From assembly GCA_029721515.1 (NCBI GenBank), contig CM056567.1, positions 10,301,507 to 10,365,506 of the forward strand: a stretch of DNA of 64,000 nt, written 5' to 3'. Shown piece after piece: positions 22,695 to 32,432 of this stretch. The stretch is from Synanceia verrucosa (Eukaryota > Chordata > Actinopteri > Perciformes > Synanceiidae). The translations under genes and the position numbers were made by a program. How positions within the stretch are numbered: the first letter of the stretch is position 1; each line of letters begins with the position of its first letter. The notes beneath the pieces were generated by a model that was given only the letters and a program-made list of their open reading frames with translations, did not search any database and had not been told where the DNA came from.

Positions 22695-24558
22695 TCAGTC
22701 ATCAAACTTGATCTTTTTCCCCTGGAAGGCCAGGATTTGTCCTTGCTGCTCCTTCCTTTTTTTACTGGCCTCCCAGGATGGGTGCAGTGCCTGCTGTGGT
22801 GCCTGATGGGTAAAGACACCTCCAACCCCGCGATCATTTTGCCTTAAGACATCACCTCTGCCTCGCCCCCTCCCTCTGCCAACAGAGGCAAAGCCCCTCT
22901 CTGAGGAGTCAGGTTGTTGGCCCTCAGGGCACTGCTTGCTGTAATTAGACGTTGGATTTCTTTCTGCTCCTTGCTCCTGCTTTTGGAATTTGGATTGTTT
23001 GCTGAAATCTCTATTTAAACCACTGCCACCTCTTGGTTTCACTTGGCCCCTAAATCTGTCTCCACCTCTCCCTCTGCCTCCACCTCTGCCCCCACCTCTG
23101 CCCCCACTAGGCTTTGAAGAAGAGAGGGACGAACAAAAAACAGACTGAAGCGAGGATGTTTTAGACTTCAGCCTGGACTCAAGCTCATCCAGTTCACTCT
23201 GGATCCGGTCTGAACTTTTCACTTCACGCACCTTATCTGCCTTCTTCTCTTCTACACTCTTCTGCTGCTGTTTCTTTTTCTTGAATTTGCTCACTTTCCC
23301 AACAAAGAAACCATTATCATCATCACTCTCCTCAGACTGGGAGGACTGCTTGTTGAAACGCTCCTCTGTGCTGTCATCAAAGTACTCTTTCTCTTCATCA
23401 TCAGATAACTCTAAATCACTCTCTTCCTCCTTCTTCTGAAGCACTTCAGGTACAGACTCAAGATTGGCTTTCTTTTCTGCCAGTTTGCGTTGAGGTTGAT
23501 TTCTCACAATGTCCTTTGTTTTATTATTTTTTAGGAGTTCAGGTCTGACATTCTTAGCCTCTGGCATTTCTTTCCTTTGACCATAGACAGTTTCAGCTGT
23601 TGCCATCACCGTTTCCTTTTCAGGTTCAGCAAAAGTTTTATCTTTAGTGTCTTCAAATATATCACCTCCATCATTGTTGTCTATGATTTCCTTTTTCTCC
23701 GCTGTAATGTCTTCCTTTTCTTCCTCAGTCATTGTTTCTCTTTTTTTGTCTGGTGACTGTGGAGTCACCTTCACAGCTTTATTTTGCACTTTTTCCTTTC
23801 CCCCCTGCTTTCCACCCTTCATCCGCTCCTCTTTAAAAGCTTTCACCGCAGCTTTGATGTCCTCAATCTTCTTGTTGAACTGAGGGTGGGTGGCAATGCG
23901 TGCTATGGCCCGGTCGGAAATGGTAGATTTGGGGTTTTTACACACCTGTTCAAAGTTGAGACTCTTCTGCAGGGCTGTCTTTGTCACCTGTCAACGGAGA
24001 AAACAGTTTATCTAATCAGACAAAGTGTCTCATCATTTTGTAAGAGGATTGTTGATTTTAACAACTTTTTCACTCAATTGACTCTGTACTGAAAATAATA
24101 AAAGGTATGATGAAACCCACCAAGTCTGGTGCGAGGACCTTCATGGCGTGGATCTCCTCCAGGCTTCTGGCAGCTCTCCTCTGATTTCTCTCAATTTCCG
24201 TCTCTTTCCCCTTCTTCTTCTTCAGGGCAGCAATCTGTCGCGTCAGCTTCCTGATGACCAAAACCCTGACCCTCTTCACTTCCTTCCTCATCTTCACCAC
24301 CTCGTTGTTGAGGTTCAGGCCCTGATCCTGCTTTTTCCCTTTAGGTAGATCAGGCAGTTTCATGTTTTTCTCACGTGGCACTGCTGCTGCTTCTTCTTTT
24401 TTATCTATACCTCCCAGTTCTTCATCATCCCCATCTCCCTCTTCTTCCTCATCCCCAGTGTCATCTTCTCCTTCTTCCTCCTCTTCTTTTTCAATTCCTT
24501 CGTCATCCTCCTCCTCATTTTCCTTAGTTGACGGCACCATTTTCTCTACCTCGTCCAT
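22695..24558 (-). CDS. srfbp1: Serum response factor-binding protein 1 (BUD22-domain protein)
   Basis: Two coding exons, 24558-24121 and 23987-22695, give 576 residues. The start ATG (24558) follows an acceptor (CCATAG|ATTATT), so the longer open frame upstream is intronic. Visible parts: an acidic E/D tract (about 10-70); a basic BUD22-type helical region with NNEVVKMRKEVKRVRVLVIR and LTRQIAALKKKKG (about 95-135); TKTALQKSLNFEQVCKNP across the splice junction; an acidic middle (LELSDDEEKEYFDD); a glycine-arginine stretch (SGGRGGGRGGGRGRGGDRF); and the diagnostic end LHPSWEASKKRKEQQGQI with FQGKKIKFDD. The family binds SRF and is linked by its BUD22 domain to 18S rRNA maturation in the nucleolus/nucleus. 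It is longer than the 429-residue human protein, mostly through low-complexity segments. The splice adds Val (GTG) at the start of exon 3. Confidence 0.93.
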
Positions 24559-25084
24559 GATAAATAATAATCTATGGAAACACAGGCCCGTCTTAGATTG
24601 GTGATCAACTCTCACCACACTATCAGTTGACATAATTGTGAATAGTTAACAATAACTACAGAATAAACCACATCATGATATACAGGTCAACAGTCAACCC
24701 ATGCTACTCAGGAGACCAAGGTCACCACAGCTCATTTCAAACAAGTGACAACATTTATGTTTATCATCATTGCAAACGTGAAAACCTGCTCCATCAAAAT
24801 TCCCTATTAGTATCACACCACAGAGTGCTTCATTAAAATTATATGCAATTGTATAATGTGATATCGAACCTTAATACTTTCAAGATAAAATGCATCTCTG
24901 CCGTGGGAGAAAAAAATGGTTAAAAGTCTGACCAAGACTGCTAAACAAACGTGGTTGAGCCAGCATGGATAACTTTCACCATGTGTATACAGGCTTAGTT
25001 TAGCCTGCCTAGTGGCGTTAACAAAATACATTAAAGTGCATTAACTAAAATGTCATCACTATACTTCGTTATTATTGCACTTAC

Positions 25085-25160
25085 CTTTCCAAAGTAAATA
25101 TTAAACGTTTAAAATAGAGAAAAACGTCTCAACTCGTCGTGGCCCGCCATGTTTGTTACG
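25085..25160 (-). other. srfbp1 non-coding first exon
   Basis: The minus strand reads GGAAAG|GTAAGTG with the donor at 25084-25083, a near-perfect U2 donor, facing the acceptor just upstream of the srfbp1 ATG. Its 5' border is approximate and lies in the CpG-rich block around CCCGCCATGTTTG (25144-25156), which resembles a YY1 site. Confidence 0.6.
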
Positions 25161-25388
25161 CTCCGCCTACTCAGAGGACGGCATGACGTCAGACGTCAGC
25201 AAGCCGACGCACAGTGTCGTGAAAAGGGGAGGGTCTTCAGTGGACTGTTTTTATTTATTTCTTTGTTTCATGTGCATAAAACAACAACAATGGTGGATAA
25301 TTGAAGAAGTGTGAATATTAGGATGAGCGGATGACATTTCCTGTTCCAGTTACCAGACCGATATCTCAAGTGAATCAACAGGGGGAGG
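25140..25388. promoter_or_regulatory. Bidirectional srfbp1/maco1 promoter with a palindromic CRE
   Basis: The two genes are divergent with about 300 bp from the srfbp1 leader donor (25085) to the maco1 ATG (25389). A perfect cAMP-response element TGACGTCA lies at 25184-25191, immediately followed by a second GACGTCA half (25192-25198). A YY1-like GCCATGTTTG sits near 25147. CpG is enriched at 25136-25225. No TATA box is evident at either start. Shared regulation by CREB/ATF and YY1 is inferred. Confidence 0.65.
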
Positions 25389-28300
25389 ATGAAGCGGCGC
25401 AATGCGGACTGCAGCAAACTCCGACGGCCGTTAAAACGGAACCGAATCACCGAGGGTATATATAGCAGGTACAAAAAAGGGGCTGGAGGGACGTTATTGT
25501 ATAACAATGGCGCCTTTCTGCATATGTCAAGACAGGGCTGCGAGGCGATGCTACAGTCACATTTAAGCATGCTTTGGTTGTAGCTGTACAACGAGCTAAA
25601 TACAGATGCCCGCATATTGTCAAAATTATAACCTAACGTTACCTAACGGCCTAACGTTACTTGTGTGGTATTCCGTGCATTATTTGTATCTGGATCGGCA
25701 GTTAAATTCAAATTATGGCTAAATTAAAAAAAAGAGTCGTGAAGAATGTGGGTTTTATGTATGAATTGTAACAACATTCCAGTCAATGGAAATTTGTTAA
25801 GCTAAAAGAAAGACAGTGTGCACTAAGAAGAGTAAAAGAAAGAGCTTGAGATGACAGCATCAGTGTCAGAGGCGCTCGTTTTGAAGTCCGGCGTGACGCC
25901 GGCGACGGGGCTCTAACCTGTGCTTTGTCTGGCAGGGCTCTAAATCGAAATGCGTTGAAGCCACAATAGTCACCAAAGCAATCCGGTTTAAATGGAGCAT
26001 TTAAAGCGCGCTCATTTTTGAGGAGATGCACTATTAATGCAGCATATCTTCTCCTATAGATTGATTGATGGCAAGCCAGAAGAATAAACCAACTGTGCTT
26101 TCAGCAACATGTCCAGACACGACTCACACTGGCTCTCTCATCTGTCTCCCTCCCTCCATTACTTGTTTAGATGTCTTTCTCAGCCATTATCATCTATTTC
26201 ACTGTCTCTGGTAATAGAAACACATTATTAGGAATTATTGGGAATATTTTTTTTTTTTTTACTAGTAGGACCTTGATGTAAAATTATGGAATCATTATAG
26301 AGATGTCCTTATTATTAAGACTAGACTGTACCATCTAAATTCACTGTAAACCTTGTTCAATCTCTCCTCCTTGTCTCTTTCTTGTGTCTTCCTTTTTAAC
26401 ATGGATTCTCTATCTTTATTTCTTTGTCTTCTGTGTCCTCTCATGCAGCACGTTCCTGTACCTGAAGTTCCTGGTAGTGTGGGTGTTAGTACTGCTGGCT
26501 GACTTTGTGCTAGAGTTCAGGTTTGAGTACCTGTGGCCCTTCTGGCTTTTCATCCGAAGTGTCTATGACTCCTTCAGATATCAGGGACTGGTAAGAGCTT
26601 GTTTATATGACCCCCTTACTATCTGACATCAATCAATGTTGTTATCTAGGCTGGATCAGGTCTGAAATTCACTTTGATAAATAAGCAATGAATAAATGCA
26701 TTTCCAATCCAAGTAGCATGTATACGATAGAAATAAGCATGTGTTGTTTGGCAGTCTGCAGAAGCAGTAAGACAAGTTTTTTTGTGTTTTACCATAGACA
26801 TGTGCACACATGTCTCTATAATGGTGCATAGTGGGTATGTACATGTTTTCTCTGGTTTGTATACACAGTTGTTTCAGCATGACTAATTGTCTGTCTCTTT
26901 CTCCTAAACCCAGGCGTTCTCTGTTTTCTTCGTTTGTGTGGCGTTTACATCAGACATCATCTGCCTCCTCTTCATCCCCGTCCAGTGGCTCTTTTTTGCT
27001 GCCAGCACCTACGTATGGGTCCAGTATGTCTGGCACACGGGTTAGTACAAGTTTTCTGTGGACTCTCTGTAACTCTGCCAGCCACACAGTTGTTTCACCT
27101 GAAAGACTCACAAGACATTTATAGCTGCCAAGTTTCTTCACGTTTTTTTTTCTCATTTCGTCTCTTACTTTCATACAGAAAGGGGAGTCTGTCTACCCAC
27201 TGTATCGCTGTGGATCCTGTTTGTGTATATCGAAGCTGCCATACGGTTCAAAGATCTGAAGAACTTTCACGTAGACCTGTGTCGTCCCTTTGCTGCTCAC
27301 TGGTAACATATTTTGTTAATGCTGTATACTTTGTCGTGATGAATTGTAAAAAAAAGAAAACGATAAAATATCATTTATTGCCTGAAAATATAGGATACTT
27401 TCATATTACAAGTTAACTGTGCTTTTCTCTTCTCCTCCCAGTATTGGCTACCCAGTGGTTACTCTGGGATTCGGCTTTAAGAGCTACGTTAGCTACAAGA
27501 TGCGACTGAGGAAACAGAAGGAAGTGCAGAAGGAGAATGAATTCTACATGCAGCTTCTCCTGCAGGCGTTACCTCCAGAGCAACAGATGCTGCAAAGACA
27601 GGAGAGGGAGGCAGAGGAGGGTGAGATGCACACACAAAGCACAAATCTTACTACAGTACAGTTAATATGCTCCATCAAAATGGTATCATGTCATGGACAG
27701 GGAACAAGGATGACGGGAGGTTCACTATGTATCTCTGCTTTGCTTTCTGACAGCAAACCAGACCTAGACTTACCTTACTTTTACCCAAATCGGATTGGAA
27801 GCACCCTCATTTGTGGTTAATAGAAATTATGTCCAGTATGTTTTTATGTGTCTTCTAACGCTGCCTACATTTCCGCTCCTCCAGCTGCTTTAGCTAAAGG
27901 GATCTCTGAGGTAGAACCCACAGTTATATCCCAAAACGGAGCACCTCCTGGAAAGAAAAGCACCTCAGTCCCATTACCAGAACTGGAGTACCGGGAAAAA
28001 GGGAAGGACAGTACTGCGAAAGAGCGCGAGAGCAAAAAACAAAACACAGTTGGGATCAATAACAACAGTATTGTACACGCACTGGACTCCAAACTGCAGG
28101 AGACAGAATATATAGAGAACTACGTCGGGGCAAAGAGACTGAACAACGACCTGGCAGGAGACAACACACACGCCGATACTAACACACACTCTGCTTCTAA
28201 AGAGGAAATGGGGGGAGCAGGGAAGAACTACAAAAATGCCAGCGGAGGTGGGGGTACCATTTCCAACTCGTCACCACGGAATCACAGTTCTTCAAATGGC

Positions 28301-31300
28301 AGCGTGCCGCCAGGTTCCTCCACCAATAAGAACGAGAAGAAGCAGAAGGGGGCGGGGAAGGGGCAGAAGGATCCAGTGGAGAACTGCATCCCAAACAACC
28401 AGCTGAGCAAACCGGACGCTCTTGTTCGGTAAGACTCACTGTTTTTTTTTCTTCTGACTGTGATTCAGTGTCGTCACATCTGTTTGTGCTTTTCTGCTTC
28501 ACTTTTACACTCCTTTGAAGGACACCGGTCAGTGCAGCTTTGCTAATTGTTGAGTCACCTCGTAATACAATAATGAATGAATTGTCTCCATTCTGGATCT
28601 CATCACCCCTTTTTCTCTCCTGACAGGCTGGAGCAGGATGTGAAGCGTCTGAAGGCAGATCTTCAGGCCAACAGGCAGCTGGAGTTGGAGCTGCGGAGTC
28701 AGCTCTCCTCCCTGAGCAGCCAGGACCGCAGCCTCCGCTCTGAACTGGGCCAGCTCCGGCAGGACAACGAGCTGCTGCAGAGCAAGTGGGTGCACCTGCA
28801 GTATTCTCACCCTGTACACTGTATTCACCTAAACTCTGTCAACTATCAGTAAATACAATTTGTTGACAGCATGGTGCGATCAACAGCTGGTTCGTTAAGA
28901 GTTATGTGGTGGTCTCCATAGAGTTCCAGTCACACAACAGAAATACTGGCTTTTGTGTCCTGTCTGCCACAATCCACTACAAGCCAAGATCCTGAACTTA
29001 CACACTGATACACTGAACTTGAGCTGTTGTTCATGGCCAGTTATTCAGAAAGAAGTCATCATAATTCACAGTGGAATTTCTTCATCCTTCACACAGCTTT
29101 CACTATTTCTACATAAAAGTACATTTATTACACTATGAATTCTCTTATGGCGCCACTACACAGTAACGGCATGGTACAGCACGGTACGGTATGGCCCAGT
29201 TTTGTTGCTTTTCCATTACAACCTCCTCGGCGTAGGCGGGGGTGTCATACGGCAGCCCAAAACTGCCGTAACTTCATTTGCATGCAACACAGAAAACAGG
29301 GAAGAAGAAGAACAACAACAACAACACAAACAATGGAGGACAAGGAAGCGATCATGTATTTGTTGCTCACTCTGTGACTTTTTGTCACGCACAAAGCAAA
29401 AGAAAAGAGACAGAGAAGACTCCAGGAAGTGTAAAAATAGCGAAGCAGCTGTCGGTTTTAAAAATGGCGGCGTCCAGTTGTGTTTCGCTTTTACAGTCCA
29501 ATTGGACGTCCCGCATCCAATGACGCTTCCAATGACGACACTCGTTGGCCAATCAGTGGAAGGCAGTCAGCTGACGTTGTGTTTTAGTATCGCTTCGGCT
29601 TGCTTGGAACCAGGGCTGAGGAGGTACGAAAAAAGTACCTAGTACCAGGTACCAGCTACTAGTGGAAAAGCGCCACAACTGTGTAGAGCCATACCGTACC
29701 GTGCCTGTGGAAAAAAGCCTTTAGGGAGCAACTGCAGAGGTGTTGGGCACATGTATGAACAAATCATCTGGTGAATCAGTTGAGCACCTGTCACTGGCGA
29801 CTGACAGCGTTTTTCTCAGCTCTGCTGTGATTCACAATGTGTTACTTCCTCCTGAAAAAGCTTCATTATAGACCACAGATGCCACATAAGCTATCACAGT
29901 GTGTCAGTTCTGCCAGAGCTATTAAGCATACCAGTGCTGTTGTAGACTAGTTTTAACATAACAATTTGAACCAGCAAGTCTGAACTAATTACTGAACTGA
30001 AGACATTCAGAGCCTTGGTACAGAAGCATGGTTTTCTCAGTTAGTGCCATGGTAATGGTGGGTTATCAGTGAACAAAGCTGACAGTTAAACATTTTAATC
30101 TCAGGGGTATTTCTGAACATCTTTGTAGAATTTGAGTTATAATTTAAGGGGCAGACTGACTACACTTGGATGCCTTCAAGGCTTTAACAAATGCAGCTTC
30201 ATGAATAATAAAAGCTTATTCTTGTCCAAAGAAACAACTCAGATACTCTGTATTTCATCTCTCAGTGCAAAGGTGCATTCATGTGACTATGGTCCTGTGC
30301 ATACTTCAGGCTCCACAGTGCCGTCCAGGCCAAGCAGAAGGATAAGCAGACCATCTCCCAGCTGGAGAAGAGGCTAAAGGCTGAACAGGAGGCTCGCGCC
30401 CTCGCTGAGAAACAGCTGGCCGAGGAGAGGAAGAGGAAGAAGATGGAGGAGGCCACTGCTGCCAGAGCCGTAGCGTTAGCTGCTGCCACCAGGTATTCCT
30501 GGACAGAGCACATCTAGTCCAGCCTTTCATCATCAAAGGGACTTTTACTCATCAAGTTTTTCTCTTCTGATCAACAGGGTGGAGTCAACTGACTCTCTGC
30601 GTGGTCGCATCAGAGAGTTGGAGACAGAGTGTAAGAAGCTCAGCATGGACATGAAACTGAAAGAGGAGCAGATTAGAGATCTGGAGGGCAAGTGTCAGGT
30701 GAGAAGGAATAAAACTGTCTTATCTTATTCTGGTAAGGTGGTGCTTAGGGTTAAGGAACGTGTGCTTGCGAGGTCATTAAAGAGATAAATTCTGTAAATG
30801 TATTTGGGATTTAGCTCTCATGAATAAGCTGCTGCTGCACTTGACTTTCTAACAACAAATTAGATCACTTAACTAAAATTATACGCTGTTTTAGCTCAAG
30901 TAGTTGATGCAATTAAGGATTCCTTGTGCATCCTTTGCATCAAGCATTTAGCACATCTTTGTTTAGGAAATAAGACAAAAAAGGCACTTCTAATCATTTT
31001 TGATGAGTGTTTTTGTAGCGCAGCCATCTTCATCTCATTTTCAGTGCAATTCCTCTTTCCTCTCCCGTCACATCCAGGAGCTGCGGAAGTATAAAGAGAA
31101 TGAGAAGGACACAGAGGTGTTGATGTCAGCACTGTCAGCCATGCAGGAGAAGACCCAGCACCTGGAGAACAGCCTGAGCGCTGAGACCAGGATCAAACTG
31201 GACCTCTTTTCAGCACTGGGGGATGCCAAGAGGCAGCTGGAGATTGCACAGGGTAGGGATGAAGTGATTTACTGATGGTGCTGTTGAACAGCCTCTTCAG

Positions 31301-32432
31301 TCTGAGCCTGTCAGTGGTCAGTCACCTAAGGTGGGCGTACACTGTGATTTTTGGCCCATTTTCAGCCGATTTTTCACTCGTGCAACTTTTTTTGGGATCG
31401 GGCTTAATCGTGTGTTGTGCATCATGTAGTATACATTATGCATGGGGTTACAAGAAGAAGGAGAGGCAGAAAGGAAAGCTCTCACCCCTAATTTCCACTG
31501 GATGTGGAACGAAGCTGACTGTTGATGACCGTTGTCCGTCAATACCCACCAGATCCGCTTGCCGCGGCTCCGCCGGACAGCTGAAATCACAAGATTCGTG
31601 CTGTCGGACGTCGGCACACAGCGCTGAATTCATGCACCATGTGCCAACGTCCAACAGAAATAGAAGCTTGTTGATTTGTTTCAGCAGGCGTCGGCGGCAT
31701 TCTGCAAAATTTACACACTGTTTTGAATGGATGTGTATCGGGTCTGACAAAACGTCGGCAACATTACGCATCCGGTGGAAATTAGGGGTCAGGGGAACAA
31801 AACAGAAAAGTAGGTAGTTGCGGCTCTGTTTCCACCACAACTGCTGACCAATAAAAGAGTCCGACTTGCCGTGTATGGATGTACAGTGTGAGCAGTCAGG
31901 TCGCATCAGAGCACTGACGAGTACAACAGCTCAAGACATAATAACATGGACATAAGGCTTAAGCTCCTCATGTTTTCAGAGATTGAAACTGAACATCTGC
32001 TTCTCTGTTTTTGGGAATCTATAACCATAGTCATTACCACTACACCACAAACCAGCAGTCAGTACAGCACAAACCAGAGCTCAATGGGATCAAGTACTTT
32101 AACCACCAATAGTTTAATCAGTGAAAATATGTATTGCAAGAAGAAGTGTGTTTACCGCCGTCCAAAGGTAAGTTCTAACCAATCCTACATTTGTGATACA
32201 AGTGTCTTCGTTTTGTTTGTCCTATCCAGGCCAGATCCACCAGAGGGAGCAGGAGGTCGCTGAGCTGAAGCAGAAGATAGCAGAGGTGATGGCAGTGATG
32301 CCCAGCCTGTCCTACTCATCAGATGGCAGCAGCCTCAGCCCCGTCACCCCACACTACTCCTCCAAGTTCATGGACAATAGTCCCTCCTCGCTGGACCCCA
32401 ACGCCTCAGTCTACCAGCCCCTAAAGAAGTGA
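25389..32432 (+). CDS. maco1: Macoilin (MACO1/TMEM57), 11 exons, complete
   Basis: Exons: 25389-25468, 26449-26590, 26914-27040, 27179-27302, 27442-27620, 27885-28428, 28627-28785, 30310-30492, 30578-30698, 31078-31252 and 32230-32432, all GT-AG and in phase, totalling 2037 nt (678 residues; human 664). The start MKRRNADCSKLRRPLKRNRI and the end PNASVYQPLKK match vertebrate macoilin almost residue for residue. The N-terminal half has several hydrophobic segments (about residues 28-155, for example FLYLKFLVVWVLVLLADFV and WILFVYIEAAIRF). A variable Ser/Asn/Gly-rich linker follows (exon 6), then long coiled coils (about 395-640: RLEQDVKRLKADLQ, ISQLEKRLKAEQEA, ELRKYKENEKDTEVLMSALS). Macoilin is an ER and nuclear-membrane protein enriched in neurons, needed for neuronal excitability in worms. 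The large intron 7 and intron 10 hold transposon fossils. Confidence 0.96.
29146..29725. mobile_element. Inverted-repeat DNA transposon fossil in maco1 intron 7
   Basis: CACGGTACGGTATGGC at 29180-29195 has its exact reverse complement at 29688-29703 (16 bp). GCGCCAC and CTACACAGT motifs also recur inverted at the two ends (29150-29164; 29670-29685), although not in the same order. The interior (about 29455-29600) has CpG-rich sequence with CCAAT boxes (for example GGCCAATCAG), as in the internal promoters of fish transposons. No coding capacity remains. The exact ends and family are uncertain. Confidence 0.6.
31328..31925. mobile_element. Probable outer transposon fossil in maco1 intron 10, hosting a second MITE
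   Basis: The left part (AGGTGGGCGTACACTGTG, 31329-31346) and the right part (GATGTACAGTGTGAGCAGTC, 31879-31898) look like degenerate ends of one fish DNA transposon. They share ACACTGT in inverted orientation, and an intact smaller element lies between them. The pairing is weak, so the outer boundaries are tentative. Confidence 0.4.
31484..31789. mobile_element. 306-bp MITE with 21-bp inverted repeats, nested in maco1 intron 10
   Basis: ACCCCTAATTTCCACTGGAT... at 31484-31504 is complementary to 31769-31789 at 20 of 21 positions (one T/C difference). The interior is non-coding and rich in CG and GTCGG motifs. No clear target-site duplication was found. Confidence 0.75.

Noticed and set aside
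24558..24633. Longer srfbp1 start (MSTDSVVRVD...) upstream of MDEVEK
   Set aside because: A splice acceptor (CCATAG) lies just before the MDEVEK ATG and a consensus donor is found at 25085-25083, so the extension is intronic.
27848..27884. Upstream part of the open frame containing maco1 exon 6
   Set aside because: A CTCCAG acceptor at 27884 and phase with exon 5 show that coding starts at 27885.
31275..31906. 180- and 152-codon frames in maco1 intron 10
   Set aside because: They lie within the nested transposon fossils and show no transposase motif.
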